64,000 nt of DNA from Massilia sp. 9096. Lineage in GTDB: Bacteria > Pseudomonadota > Gammaproteobacteria > Burkholderiales > Burkholderiaceae_D. Location: NCBI RefSeq assembly GCF_000745265.1, contig NZ_JQNN01000001.1, positions 1,178,001 to 1,242,000 on the forward strand, in the 5' to 3' direction. Positions 55,455 through 64,000 of this stretch are shown in pieces; the first letter of the stretch is position 1; every line of letters starts with the position of its first letter. The position numbers and the translations under genes are program-made. Under the pieces are notes generated by a model. It saw only the letters and a list, made by a program, of their open reading frames with translations. It searched no databases and had not been told where the DNA came from.

Positions 55455-55901
55455 ATGCTGCTTATTAATGCCGATTTCTCCTTGCCCGCGATCGTCACGC
55501 CGGACGACTATCGCTGGGTCGAGTCGCCCCAGGGCGGCGTCAGCCGGGTCATGCTCGACCGCGTGGGTGCAGAGCAGGGCCGTGCGACCAGCATCGTCCG
55601 CTATGCGCCCGATTCCTTCTTTCCCCGCCATCAGCACACCGGCGGCGAGGAGATTCTCGTCCTGTCCGGCACGTTCTCGGACGACCAGGGACAGTATCCG
55701 GCCGGCTGGTACCTGCGCAATCCTCCCGGCTCGAGCCGCCAGCCGTTCAGCGTCGACGGCCCCCTCATTTTCGTCAAGCTGCGCCAGATGGCCGCGTGCG
55801 AGCACCGCCCCATGCGTATCGATACCGGCGACGCATCGAACTGGCGGCGCCTGAAGCACCTGCGTCCAGAATATTTGCAACTAACCGACACCCACCGATA
55901 A
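55455..55901 (+). CDS. ChrR-like cupin protein
   Basis: 148 residues from MLLINADF, chosen because the upstream frame runs antisense-like and lacks a start signal. A cupin fold with RHQHTGGEEILVLSGTFSDDQGQYPAGWYLRNPPGS. The metal-binding set is visible: two His and one Glu in the first motif (RHQHTGGEE). The second motif has no His where many relatives have one. The gene starts 17 bases after the DadA-like gene and is probably in its riboswitch-controlled transcript. Function unknown. Confidence 0.78.
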   Translation: MLLINADFSLPAIVTPDDYRWVESPQGGVSRVMLDRVGAEQGRATSIVRYAPDSFFPRHQHTGGEEILVLSGTFSDDQGQYPAGWYLRNPPGSSRQPFSVDGPLIFVKLRQMAACEHRPMRIDTGDASNWRRLKHLRPEYLQLTDTHR

Positions 55902-56020
55902 CACCAGCTGGGCCGGCAAGAACGGCGGCGGCGCTCGATCGGGCGTCCACCCGCGTGACGTCTGATATAGTCCTTGCCTCCTTCTTGAATCGAATTGGCC
56001 GTACCTGAAAACGAGAACGC

Positions 56021-56665
56021 ATGGAAGAAGCGTGGACCTATCATCCCCAGCTCGACGAGCATGGCCGCAAGCACCGCATTCATGCGCCGTCCTGCGAAGC
56101 CAATCTGGCAAACCTGGCGGACGCGCAAGCCGGCCTGACCTTCATCCCCGGCAGCACCTGCGCGCGCATGCTCAACGGGGTGGAACTGACCCGTTGCACG
56201 CAATCCGAGATCGACCACGCACTCAAGCAGGCGAGCACGGGGCCGAGCGTGGCCGCGCCGCCTCATCTGGCGCCGGCCGGGATGCGTGCGGCTGCCGGCG
56301 CGGTCGTGCTGGAACCGGACGGCAGGATCTGGCTGGTCGCGCCGTCGAACGGCTTTGGCGGCTACCAGGCCACGTTCCCGAAAGGCCGCGTCGAGCCTGG
56401 CGCGTCGCTGCAGGCGACCGCGATCAAGGAAATCTGGGAAGAGTCGGGTCTGCTGGTGGCGCTGACTGCATACCTTGGCGACTTCAGCCGCACGCAAACG
56501 TTCACCCGGTTTTATCTGGCGCGCCGGGTCGGCGGGCACCCGGCCGACATGGGGTGGGAATCGCAGGCGGTCCACCTGGTCACGCCGGCGCGCGCGCGCC
56601 AGCTGTTGAACCGGGAAACCGACCATGCCGTGCTGGACGCCGTGGCCGTGTTCATGGCCCGATGA
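56021..56665 (+). CDS. Nudix hydrolase-like protein
   Basis: 214 residues. The Nudix box lies at residues 122-144. It keeps the catalytic Glu pair (Glu140, Glu141), Glu137 and Gly143. It differs at Ala128, where Glu is expected, and at Lys136, where Arg is expected. The N-terminal 80 residues are an extra domain with several His and Cys (HAPSCEANLANL and SEIDHAL). Nudix enzymes cleave nucleoside diphosphates linked to another group; this substrate is unknown and activity may be reduced. Confidence 0.75.
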   Translation: MEEAWTYHPQLDEHGRKHRIHAPSCEANLANLADAQAGLTFIPGSTCARMLNGVELTRCTQSEIDHALKQASTGPSVAAPPHLAPAGMRAAAGAVVLEPDGRIWLVAPSNGFGGYQATFPKGRVEPGASLQATAIKEIWEESGLLVALTAYLGDFSRTQTFTRFYLARRVGGHPADMGWESQAVHLVTPARARQLLNRETDHAVLDAVAVFMAR

Positions 56666-56676
56666 ATGCGGCGCCA

Positions 56677-56725
56677 TAAAAAAAGGCCGTTGACGATGCG
56701 CAATCCATCATCAACGGCCTTGTCG
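56677..56725 (-). terminator. Terminator of the sugar-transporter gene
   Basis: Stem AAGGCCGTTGA/TCAACGGCCTT (11 pairs) with extra pairs GATG/CATC in the loop. On the minus strand the hairpin is followed by a run of seven T, so it ends the MFS gene. On the plus strand the T-tract is weak, so it may serve the Nudix gene less well. Confidence 0.85.
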
Positions 56726-56778
56726 TTGGCGGCCAAGGCGCAGCGCCCCGGCCAGGCACGCGGCGCTGCCGAGCGTCC

Positions 56779-58212
56779 TCAGCCTTCCATCTGCTCCAGT
56801 TCCTTGCCGCGCGTTTCTTGCACGCTGCGCACCACGAAATAGATCGACACCACGGCGGCCAGGGTGTACAGGCCGTAGGCGCCGGCCAGGCCGATGCTGG
56901 TGAGCAGGATCGGGAAGGTCACGGTGATCAGGAAATTGGCCGTCCACTGGGCCGCGCCGGCGACCGCCAGGCCCGAACCGCGGATCTGGTTGGGGAACAT
57001 TTCGCCGAGCATCACCCACACCACCGGGCCCCAGGACACGTTGAAGAAGATCACGTAGACGTTTGCCGCGACCAGGGCCAGCACACCCATCGTGCCGGAC
57101 ATCGCCAGTTTGCCGCCGGCGTCGATCGAGGCGCTGGCAAAAGCGAGCGTGACCAGGCCGAGCGTCACCGCCATGCCGATCGAGCCGACCCACAGCAGCG
57201 GCTTGCGGCCGATGCGGTCGATCAGGAACACGGTGACGATGCAGGCGCCGATGCTCAGGCTGCCCGACAGCACGTTGATCAGCAAGGCGTCGTTTTCAGA
57301 AAAGCCGACCGCCTGCCACAGCACGGCGCCGTAGTAGAACACCACGTTGATGCCGACCAGCTGCTGGAAGGTCGCCAGGCCGATGCCGACCCAGACGATC
57401 GGGCGCAGCTTGCCGGTCGCCTTGCTGACCAGGTCCGACAAGCGCGGACGGTGATGGTCCTCCGACAGCGACACGTCGATCGCGGCGAATTTTTCGCGTG
57501 CCGAGGCGGCGCCGTACAGGCGCTCCAGCACGGCCAGCGCCTCGTCCTTGCGCTTCTTGACGACCAGGAAGCGCGGGCTTTCCGGGATCGTCAGCAGCAG
57601 CAGCAGGAACAGCGCGGAGGGCACCGCCATCATCCAGAACATCCAGCGCCAAGCTTCCTGGCCCAGCCACAGCACGCCGACCGAGCTGCCGGCCGCCTTG
57701 GCCAGCACGTAATTGCTCAGGAACGCGCAGGTCAGGCCGCTGATGATGGCGATCTGCTGGATCGTCGCCAGACGGCCGCGGTAGCGGGCCGAGGCCACTT
57801 CGGCGATGTAGGCCGGCGACATCACGCTGGCCGCGCCGACGGCGAAGCCGCCCAGCACACGCGCGCACACGAAGACGACCGAACTGGTCGCAAAGCCCGC
57901 GCCCAGCGCCGACACCAGGAACATCAGCGACGAGATCAGCAGCACGGTACGGCGTCCCCAGCGGTCGCCCAGGCGACCGGCGGAGAAGGCGCCGACGGCG
58001 CAGCCCAGCAGCATCGAAGCGACTTCGAATCCGAGCTCGGCGGAGGTGGAATGGAAGGCCTGCTTCAGGCCGTCGACGGTACCGTTGATGACGCCGCTGT
58101 CGAATCCGAACAGGAAACCGCCGATGGTGGCGACGCAGCTGATCAGAATGATGAGGCGGGTGTTTTCCGCCTCCGGAAGGGTACGGGTGCTCTCCAGAGC
58201 AACGCTGTTCAT
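56779..58212 (-). CDS. Sugar porter of the major facilitator superfamily
   Basis: 477 residues with 12 predicted membrane helices. Sugar-porter signatures: GFLFGFDSGVINGTV, the loop DRWGRRTVLL, the conserved PESPRFLV before the large central loop, and the PETRG-like QETRGKELEQ at the C-terminus. It imports a hexose or pentose by proton symport; which sugar is not readable. Single gene with its own terminator. Confidence 0.92.
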   Translation of the reverse strand: MNSVALESTRTLPEAENTRLIILISCVATIGGFLFGFDSGVINGTVDGLKQAFHSTSAELGFEVASMLLGCAVGAFSAGRLGDRWGRRTVLLISSLMFLVSALGAGFATSSVVFVCARVLGGFAVGAASVMSPAYIAEVASARYRGRLATIQQIAIISGLTCAFLSNYVLAKAAGSSVGVLWLGQEAWRWMFWMMAVPSALFLLLLLTIPESPRFLVVKKRKDEALAVLERLYGAASAREKFAAIDVSLSEDHHRPRLSDLVSKATGKLRPIVWVGIGLATFQQLVGINVVFYYGAVLWQAVGFSENDALLINVLSGSLSIGACIVTVFLIDRIGRKPLLWVGSIGMAVTLGLVTLAFASASIDAGGKLAMSGTMGVLALVAANVYVIFFNVSWGPVVWVMLGEMFPNQIRGSGLAVAGAAQWTANFLITVTFPILLTSIGLAGAYGLYTLAAVVSIYFVVRSVQETRGKELEQMEG

Positions 58213-58488
58213 AAATGTCTCCTGGGTTTGTTATTGCGTTGGCGATGCATGTTTAACATTCCCTACCATTAAACACATAGCGCTAACATATCCGTTGAGT
58301 CTCGCCGGTTTTGATGCTCGTGTCAAATGTTTAAGACGCAATACAGCCCGGGGTATGATGGTCGAGGCAGCAGGCCGATTGCCGCGTAGCAATTTACGCG
58401 CTGGTCGGCCGGCTTCACGCTTTTCCGTGAAAGGCAATAACCGGACGCGCCAGCGGATGTTCGAATGGGGGGATGCCCGACAAGCTCT

Positions 58489-59334
58489 TCAGTGCGCCAG
58501 CAGCAGCGGCGCCGGCGCACGCTCGAGCAGCTCGCGCGTGGCGCCGCCCAGCACCCACTCGCGCAAGCGGCTGTGGCCGTAGGCGCCGCTGACCATCAGG
58601 CCGGCGCCGCAGTTGCGCGCGATGCCGGCCAAGGCGTCGCCGACCGTCGCCCGGGTGCGCTCGACCACCACCTCGACCTTCACACCGTGGCGCGCCAGGT
58701 ACAGCGCCATGTCGGCGCCCGGTTCTTCGCCGTGCAGCTCGGACAGCTCGTTCGGATTGACCAGCGCCAGCTTGACGCCGTCCGCCGCCTGCAGCAGCGG
58801 CAGGGCCGCTTGCATCGCGCGCAGCGCGCACATGCCGCCATCCCAGCCGACCACCGCCGTCCCGGGCAGCACCGCGCCCTGCCAGGCGCCGGGCACCAGC
58901 AGGACCGGACGCACGCCGTGAAGGGCCACGCGCTCGGGCAGGCCGCGCACGCGCGCACCCAGGCCGGCGCGTGGGCTGGCGTCGTCGTCCTGGCTGAGCA
59001 CGATCAGGTCGGCGTAGCGCGACTGCATCAGCAGCGCGTAGTCGGCGATGTCCTCGACCGGGCGCGCCTCGTACGATGCCACCCCGAGCGCGGCGGCCTG
59101 GACGGTGAACGCGCGCAGGCGCTCGGCGGCGGACTCGCGCAGGGCGGTGAAATCGTCGGCAGGAATGGGCGCGCCGGCCGAACCGGTCAGCAGCGCGAAA
59201 TCCATCCAGGAGATGCCGGTGGCGGCGCTGCCGACCAGGTGCGCGCCGTGCGCATCGGCGAGCATGGCTGCGGCGCGCAGCCGGCTGGACTGATGCGGGC
59301 CGCCGTCGATGTAAACCAGGATCGTCTTGTACAT
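58489..59334 (-). CDS. Universal stress protein, tandem UspA domains
   Basis: 281 residues with two UspA halves. The first (about 1-135) begins MYKTILVYIDGG. The second (about 150-281) has the family C-terminal motif GLMVSGAYGHSRLREWVLGGATRELLERAPAPLLLAH. The ATP-binding GxxGHS(x)9GS signature is imperfect, so ATP binding is unsure. Usp proteins help survival in stationary phase and stress. Confidence 0.87.
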   Translation of the reverse strand: MYKTILVYIDGGPHQSSRLRAAAMLADAHGAHLVGSAATGISWMDFALLTGSAGAPIPADDFTALRESAAERLRAFTVQAAALGVASYEARPVEDIADYALLMQSRYADLIVLSQDDDASPRAGLGARVRGLPERVALHGVRPVLLVPGAWQGAVLPGTAVVGWDGGMCALRAMQAALPLLQAADGVKLALVNPNELSELHGEEPGADMALYLARHGVKVEVVVERTRATVGDALAGIARNCGAGLMVSGAYGHSRLREWVLGGATRELLERAPAPLLLAH

Positions 59335-59582
59335 GACGGGCTCCAGTCGTGGGTCGTTTTCGTTATACCAGCGGGAACGGGATCGAATCTTTGATGCAGA
59401 TCAAAGCTGCGCGGGCAGGTTCGGCATTGAGCGCGACCTGTCCGCGAGTGTCGATGCGCGGGATGTCGGTCGGCCAGCCGGCGCCGGGAACCCGTGCGCG
59501 CATGAGAACGAATCTGCTAATATCGTCTTCCAATCAATCCGTTCGTCACGTGTTTTGATCAGTCCGGAGGGCTCGCGACATC

Positions 59583-61700
59583 ATGAGCGCCACCACTGCG
59601 CAGCAGATCCAGCGCCGCTTCGACGATCTGCTCGACCATTTGCCGGCCGGCGTCGTCGTGCACGGCCCGGATGGCCGCCTGCGCTCGGCCAACGGCCTGG
59701 CGCGCCAGCTGCTGGGACGCAGCGACGCGCAGCTGCGCGGCAGCAGCGCGGACGCGGCGACCTGGGGCTTCATCCTGCCCGACAAGACGCCGATGGCGCC
59801 GCACGACTACCCGGTCAACGTCGTGCTGCGCACACGCGAGAAGGTCATGGACCTGATCGTCGGCGTGCCGGCCGATGCCCCTGAACCGCTGCGCTGGCTG
59901 ATCTGCAACGCTTATCCCGGATTCGACGCGGACGGCAGGCTGACCGAAGTGGTCGTATGCTTCACCGATTGCACCGCGCTCAAGCGCGCCAAGCAACACC
60001 TGGAAAAGTCCGAGGAGCGGCTGCGCCTGGTCTTGCGCGGCTCGACCGATGCACCCTGGGATTGGGACATCGCCGGCGGCGAGACCTATTATTCGGAGCG
60101 CTGGTGGAGCATGCTCGGCTACGCGTCCGGCGAACTGGCGGCGGACGCCGGGCTATGGGCAAGACTGGCGCATCCCGACGACAAGCCGGCGGTGGCGGAC
60201 CTCATGGCCAAGCTGTATGCCGACCGCGGCGATGCCTATGGCGTCGAATTGCGCCTGCGCCACCGCGACGGGCATTACGTGCCGGTGCTGGCGCGCGGCT
60301 ACGTGCTGCGCGATGCGAGCGGCCGTCCGCTGCGCGTGTCGGGCACCAACACCGACCTCTCCGAACGCAAGGCGGCCGAGCGGCGTATCTACCGGCTGAC
60401 GAATTTCGACCCGCTGACCGGATTGCCGAACCGCCTCCATCTGGCCGAGGAACTGGACAAGGTCCTCGCGCACGGCGAGCGCGCCGGCCGCTTCGGCGCC
60501 GTCCTGGTGCTCGATCTCGACAATTTCAAGCTGATCAACGACACGATGGGGCGCGACGCCGGCGACGCGCTGTTGCGCCAGGTGGCGCAACGCCTGCGGC
60601 ATGTGCTACGGCACGGCGACCAGCTGGCGCGACTGGGCGGCGACGAGTTCGCGATCGTGCTGGACGAGCTCGGCCGGACGGCGACGCAGGCGGTGGCGGA
60701 GGCCAACCTGGCGGTCGGCAAGATCCTGGCCGCGCTGGGCAAGGCGTACCGCACTGCGGGCCGGCGCCTCGTGACCTCGGTCAGCATCGGCGTGGTCATC
60801 GTCGACGGCACCACGGCGAGTGCCGAGACAGTCCTGACTCAGGCCAGCCTCGCCATGCAGCGCGCCAAGGCCGACGGGCGCAACCTGGCGCGCTTCTTCG
60901 ACCCGGGCATGCAGCATGCGGCCGAGCGCCAGGCGGCGCTCGAGCGCGCGCTGCACGACGAGGTCTCGCTGCGCCAGTTCGTGCTGTTCTGCCAGCCGCA
61001 GTTCAGCGACAAGGGCCGCCTGATCGGCGCCGAAGTCCTGGTGCGCTGGCGCCGCGAAGACGGCGAACTGGTCGGGCCGGACGACTTCATCGGCCTGGCG
61101 GAGTCGTCCGGCCTGATCGTGACGCTGGGCCGCCATGTGCTCGAGCAAAGCTGCCGCGCGCTGTCCCGCTGGCGCGCCGACCCGGCGCTGGCTGGGCTCA
61201 AGCTCGGCGTCAACGTCAGCGTGCAGCAGCTACGCGAGCCGGCCTTTGCCGAAACCGTGGCGGCGATCCTGGCCAGTACCGGCGCGCCGTCGGAAAAGCT
61301 GTGCCTGGAGCTGACCGAGAGCGTGTTCGCCGACGACATGGCGCTCATGAACGAGACCATGCATCGCATCCGCGCCCAAGGCGTGCATTTTTCGCTCGAC
61401 GACTTCGGCACCGGGTATTCGTCGCTGGCCTACCTGAAACGCTTTCCGCTGGGCGGCCTGAAGATCGACCGCTCCTTCGTGCACGACGTGCACGTCGACC
61501 CGAACGCGGTCCCGATCGTGAAGGCGATCATCGCGCTGGCGCGCACCCTCAAGCTCGACATCGTGGCCGAAGGCGTGGAGCACGAAGCCCAGCGCAAATT
61601 CCTCGTCGAACGCGGCTGTTCGACGCTGCAGGGATTCCTGCTGGGCTTGCCGGTGCCGATCGAAGACTTCGAGCGCGCGCACGGCGTCCCGCCGGCATGA
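59583..61700 (+). CDS. PAS-PAS-GGDEF-EAL protein (c-di-GMP turnover)
   Basis: 705 residues. A first PAS domain at about 10-130 and a second PAS-PAC at about 140-270 (DAPWDWDIAGG, then VSGTNTDLSERKAAE) precede a GGDEF domain with intact RLGGDEF and an EAL domain with GAEVLVRW, ELTESVF, DDFGTG and EGVEH. Both catalytic domains look competent. Because PAS domains sense redox or small ligands, the protein may switch c-di-GMP levels to them. Single gene; GGAGG lies about 12 bases before the ATG. Confidence 0.9.
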   Translation: MSATTAQQIQRRFDDLLDHLPAGVVVHGPDGRLRSANGLARQLLGRSDAQLRGSSADAATWGFILPDKTPMAPHDYPVNVVLRTREKVMDLIVGVPADAPEPLRWLICNAYPGFDADGRLTEVVVCFTDCTALKRAKQHLEKSEERLRLVLRGSTDAPWDWDIAGGETYYSERWWSMLGYASGELAADAGLWARLAHPDDKPAVADLMAKLYADRGDAYGVELRLRHRDGHYVPVLARGYVLRDASGRPLRVSGTNTDLSERKAAERRIYRLTNFDPLTGLPNRLHLAEELDKVLAHGERAGRFGAVLVLDLDNFKLINDTMGRDAGDALLRQVAQRLRHVLRHGDQLARLGGDEFAIVLDELGRTATQAVAEANLAVGKILAALGKAYRTAGRRLVTSVSIGVVIVDGTTASAETVLTQASLAMQRAKADGRNLARFFDPGMQHAAERQAALERALHDEVSLRQFVLFCQPQFSDKGRLIGAEVLVRWRREDGELVGPDDFIGLAESSGLIVTLGRHVLEQSCRALSRWRADPALAGLKLGVNVSVQQLREPAFAETVAAILASTGAPSEKLCLELTESVFADDMALMNETMHRIRAQGVHFSLDDFGTGYSSLAYLKRFPLGGLKIDRSFVHDVHVDPNAVPIVKAIIALARTLKLDIVAEGVEHEAQRKFLVERGCSTLQGFLLGLPVPIEDFERAHGVPPA

Positions 61701-61723
61701 GCGCGCCGAGCAGAATGATGCCT

Positions 61724-61729
61724 ATAATC
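61724..61729 (+). promoter_or_regulatory. -10 box upstream of the formaldehyde-dehydrogenase-like gene
   Basis: A perfect TATAAT, 96 bases before the ATG. No convincing -35 is seen at the right distance, so strength and activation are uncertain. Confidence 0.45.
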
Positions 61730-61824
61730 TACAGTGCACGGGTGTTCGCCATCTGCCTTTATCCTTGGGCCTCCACCGCTCGCCGCGCGGCCGGCGGTGT
61801 TCACTCACCGGAAAAAGGAAACCC

Positions 61825-62964
61825 ATGAAAGCACTCGTCTACAACGGACCCTGCGACGTCCAGGTCAAGGACATGCCCGACGCAAAGATCGAAAAGCCCA
61901 CCGACGTGCTGGTGCGCATCACCACCACCAACATCTGCGGCTCCGACCTGCACATGTACGAAGGCCGCACCAGCATGGAAGCCGGGCGCATCCTCGGTCA
62001 CGAGAACATGGGCGAAGTGATCGAAGTCGGCAACGCCGTCGACCGCGTCAAGGTCGGCGACATGGTCTGCCTGCCGTTCAACATCGGCTGCGGCTTTTGC
62101 GAGAACTGCGAGCGCGGCCTGTCCGGCTTCTGCCTGACCGCCAACCCGGGCACGGCCGGCGCGGCCTACGGCTTTGCCGGCATGGGCCCGTACAGCGGCG
62201 GCCAGGCCGAACTGCTGCGCGTGCCGTACGGCGACTACAACTGCCTGGTGCTGCCGGAAGACGCCAAGGAAAAGGAAAACGACTACGTGATGCTGTCCGA
62301 TATCCTGCCGACCGGCTACCATGCGACCGAACTGGCCGGCGTCAAGCCGGGCGAATCGGTGGTGATCTACGGCGCCGGCCCGGTCGGCCTGATGGCCACG
62401 ATGTCGGCCTTCATCAAGGGCGCCAGCGAGGTGTTCGTGGTCGACACCCACAAGGACCGCCTGGCGCTGGCCGAGAAGCTGGGCGCGGTCGCGATCGACG
62501 ACACCGAAGGCGGCGGCGTGCAGAAGATCATGGACCTGACCGACGGCAAGGGCGCCGACTGCGGCTGCGAGTGCGTCGGCTACCAGTGCTGCGACAAGCA
62601 CGGCAAGGAAGTGCCGAACCTGACCATGAACAACCTGGTGCAGACCGTGAAGGCCACCGGCGGCATCGGCGTGGTCGGCGTGTTCCTGCCGCAGGACCCG
62701 GGCGCCAAGGACGCGCTGGCCAAGGAAGGCAAGCTGGCCTTCGACTTCGGCAATTTCTGGTTCAAGGGCCAGCGCATCGGCACCGGCCAGGCCAACGTCA
62801 AGCATTACAACCGCTACCTGGCCAAGCTGATCCATGCCGGCAAGGCCAAGCCTTCGACCATCATCTCGCACGAACTGGCCCTGGCCGAAGCGGTCAAGGG
62901 TTACGAGCAGTTCGACAAGCGCGCCGAAGGCTGGACCAAGGTCGTCCTGAAGCCCGGCAAGTGA
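61825..62964 (+). CDS. Zinc-dependent dehydrogenase, glutathione-independent formaldehyde dehydrogenase type
   Basis: 379 residues from the ATG with AAGGAAA upstream. The catalytic Cys38 is in NICGSDLHMYEGR, followed by GHENMGEVIEVG. Structural-zinc cysteines are in GCGFCENCERGLSGFC. The NAD fold has VVIYGAGPVGLMA. A long insert and the GQANVKHYNRYL segment are typical of the FdhA group, which oxidises formaldehyde without glutathione. Related enzymes act on other aldehydes or alcohols. A LysR regulator follows on the opposite strand. Confidence 0.9.
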   Translation: MKALVYNGPCDVQVKDMPDAKIEKPTDVLVRITTTNICGSDLHMYEGRTSMEAGRILGHENMGEVIEVGNAVDRVKVGDMVCLPFNIGCGFCENCERGLSGFCLTANPGTAGAAYGFAGMGPYSGGQAELLRVPYGDYNCLVLPEDAKEKENDYVMLSDILPTGYHATELAGVKPGESVVIYGAGPVGLMATMSAFIKGASEVFVVDTHKDRLALAEKLGAVAIDDTEGGGVQKIMDLTDGKGADCGCECVGYQCCDKHGKEVPNLTMNNLVQTVKATGGIGVVGVFLPQDPGAKDALAKEGKLAFDFGNFWFKGQRIGTGQANVKHYNRYLAKLIHAGKAKPSTIISHELALAEAVKGYEQFDKRAEGWTKVVLKPGK

Positions 62965-62995
62965 GGGGAGGGCGCCGTCGCCCGCGCGGCGGTGC

Positions 62996-63943
62996 TCAGT
63001 GCGCAGCCGGCAGGCGTTCGGCCAGCGCATGCGTCAGCGCATCGCCCAGCGCATCGCCCAGCGCATCGACCAGCTGGGTCACGCGCGCCACCGTCTGCTT
63101 GGCCTTGGGCCAGACGACATGGATCGGCAGGCCCGGCGTCGCATGCGCTGGCAGGATCTGCAGCAGGCGGCCGGCGCCCAGGTCGCCATCGACCAGCCAG
63201 GTCGGCAGCTGCGCGATCCCCAGGCCGGCCAGCGCCAGTTCCAGCTGGGCCTCGGCGTTGCCGGCCACCACCTGGGCGTCGTGGATCCTGCGTTCGATGA
63301 CGGCGTTGCCGCGCTGGAGCAGCCACGGACTGACCGCGCCGTCGCCCCTGGCGTAGGCGATCGCCGCGTGGGCGTCGAGCGCTTCGACCGAGTCCGGCAC
63401 GCCGCGCGCGGCCAGGTAGGCCGGCGCGGCGCAAAAAATCTTGCGCTCCTGGCCGAGGAAGCGCTGTCCCAGCGACGCCGGCCAGGCCTGCGGCGTGCCG
63501 ATGCGCACCGCGACGTCGATGCCTTCGTCGTCGATGTCGACGAAGCGGTCGGTGAACGACAGCACCGGCTGCACGCGCGGGTAGCGCTGGAAAAACGGCA
63601 GCAGCAGCGGCAACACGATCCTCCTCCCGAAAGTGGCCGGCAAGTCGATGCGCAGGCGCCCGGACGGCAGGTCGGCGTCAAAACGCAAGGCCTGTTCGGC
63701 GGCTTCCAGGTCGCCCAGCACCTGGCTGCAGGCCGCCAGGTAGCGCGTGCCGGCATCGGTGAGCGCGAGGGTGCGCGTGGTGCGTTCGAACAGGCGCACC
63801 TGCAAGCGTGATTCGAGCCGCGCGATCGCCTTGCCGACCGCCGAGCCGGTCAAGTTCAGGCGCTCGGCCGCGCGCGTAAAACTGCCGGCTTTCGCCACCG
63901 CGACGAAGACGTCGACACCCTTGAGGCGCTCGCTGCTCTGCAT
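62996..63943 (-). CDS. LysR-family transcriptional regulator
   Basis: 315 residues. The winged helix-turn-helix (about 5-64) reads GSFTRAAERLNLTGSAVGKAIARLESRLQ, then LFERTTRTLALTDAG. The substrate-binding domain follows from about 90. The C-terminal tail (DALGDALGDALTHALAER) is an amphipathic repeat that comes from a short DNA repetition (GCATCGCCCA). It is convergent with the dehydrogenase gene, so regulation of that gene is only possible, not shown. Confidence 0.9.
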   Translation of the reverse strand: MQSSERLKGVDVFVAVAKAGSFTRAAERLNLTGSAVGKAIARLESRLQVRLFERTTRTLALTDAGTRYLAACSQVLGDLEAAEQALRFDADLPSGRLRIDLPATFGRRIVLPLLLPFFQRYPRVQPVLSFTDRFVDIDDEGIDVAVRIGTPQAWPASLGQRFLGQERKIFCAAPAYLAARGVPDSVEALDAHAAIAYARGDGAVSPWLLQRGNAVIERRIHDAQVVAGNAEAQLELALAGLGIAQLPTWLVDGDLGAGRLLQILPAHATPGLPIHVVWPKAKQTVARVTQLVDALGDALGDALTHALAERLPAAH

Positions 63944-64000
63944 GATCGATTCCGGAATTTAGTTCCGCTAATTATAGAGAAAATACCCGAGATAGGAATT

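Noticed and set aside
63036..63072. Short repeated GCATCGCCCA units as a CRISPR-like array
   Set aside because: The units are about 10-12 bases with no spacers and lie inside the coding end of a LysR gene.

Overview
This 64 kb window is GC-rich, densely coded and reads as a chromosomal segment of a betaproteobacterium, most likely Oxalobacteraceae (Massilia/Telluria-like). That placement is an inference from gene content: a type VI secretion (T6SS) vgrG module, a PEP-CTERM exosortase substrate, DUF2069 beside wrbA, DUF4124 and DUF4337 proteins, a YihY/BrkB protein, an AidB-type acyl-CoA dehydrogenase and several cyclic-di-GMP proteins. No rRNA, CRISPR array, insertion sequence or phage is visible. 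One tRNA (Val, anticodon CAC) and one TPP riboswitch are clear.

Layout. 1-4.7 kb: the 3' end of vgrG, a T6SS lipase effector with a Ser-Asp-His triad, a small unknown gene and a Tli4-type immunity protein; the last three are joined by ATGA overlaps. 4.7-7.9 kb: comEC (DNA uptake), then a PEP-CTERM protein behind a good sigma-54 promoter. 8-10.9 kb: a CpxA/CpxR-type two-component pair divergent from a Spy/CpxP-type periplasmic protein, with an exact CpxR box between them. 11-19.4 kb: an alpha/beta hydrolase, dcd, an LprI-type protein with an AdiA-type decarboxylase, an SRPBCC protein, DUF4337, folA, thyA and a threonine aldolase. 19.4-30.2 kb: a chemoreceptor, then a tight minus-strand run (ABC exporter, lipocalin-like AttH protein, large FtsX-type permease, DUF4124, FAD-linked oxidase, DUF2069, wrbA). 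30.2-35.7 kb: YihY, a lipoprotein, NIPSNAP, a Mpo1-like protein, an alpha/beta hydrolase coupled to a degenerate Cys/Met-metabolism PLP protein that lacks its catalytic lysine, and a CBS protein. 35.7-42.8 kb: a response regulator with degenerate GGDEF and intact EAL, aroC, and an HDOD gene coupled to a PAS-GGDEF-EAL gene. 43-52.5 kb: AidB-like dehydrogenase, upp with an Hpt gene, cspA, a LysR regulator divergent from aceB, a truncated isomerase remnant, gloB, a methyltransferase, rnhA, dnaQ and tRNA-Val. 52.6-64 kb: an alcohol dehydrogenase, a TPP riboswitch in front of a DadA/ThiO-like oxidase and a cupin gene, a Nudix protein, a sugar transporter, a universal stress protein, a PAS-PAS-GGDEF-EAL protein, a formaldehyde-dehydrogenase-like enzyme and a second LysR regulator.

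Functional threads. Nucleotide and folate metabolism is represented by dcd, folA, thyA and upp. Envelope functions are represented by Cpx/Spy, the exporter genes and the LprI-like protein. Three multidomain proteins handle or sense c-di-GMP. The observations most worth a second look are the orphan TPP riboswitch on an amino-acid oxidase, the intact PLP-fold pseudoenzyme, the sigma-54 promoter on the PEP-CTERM gene, the exact CpxR box, the isomerase remnant at the aceB 3' end, and the small unknown gene inside the T6SS effector cassette.
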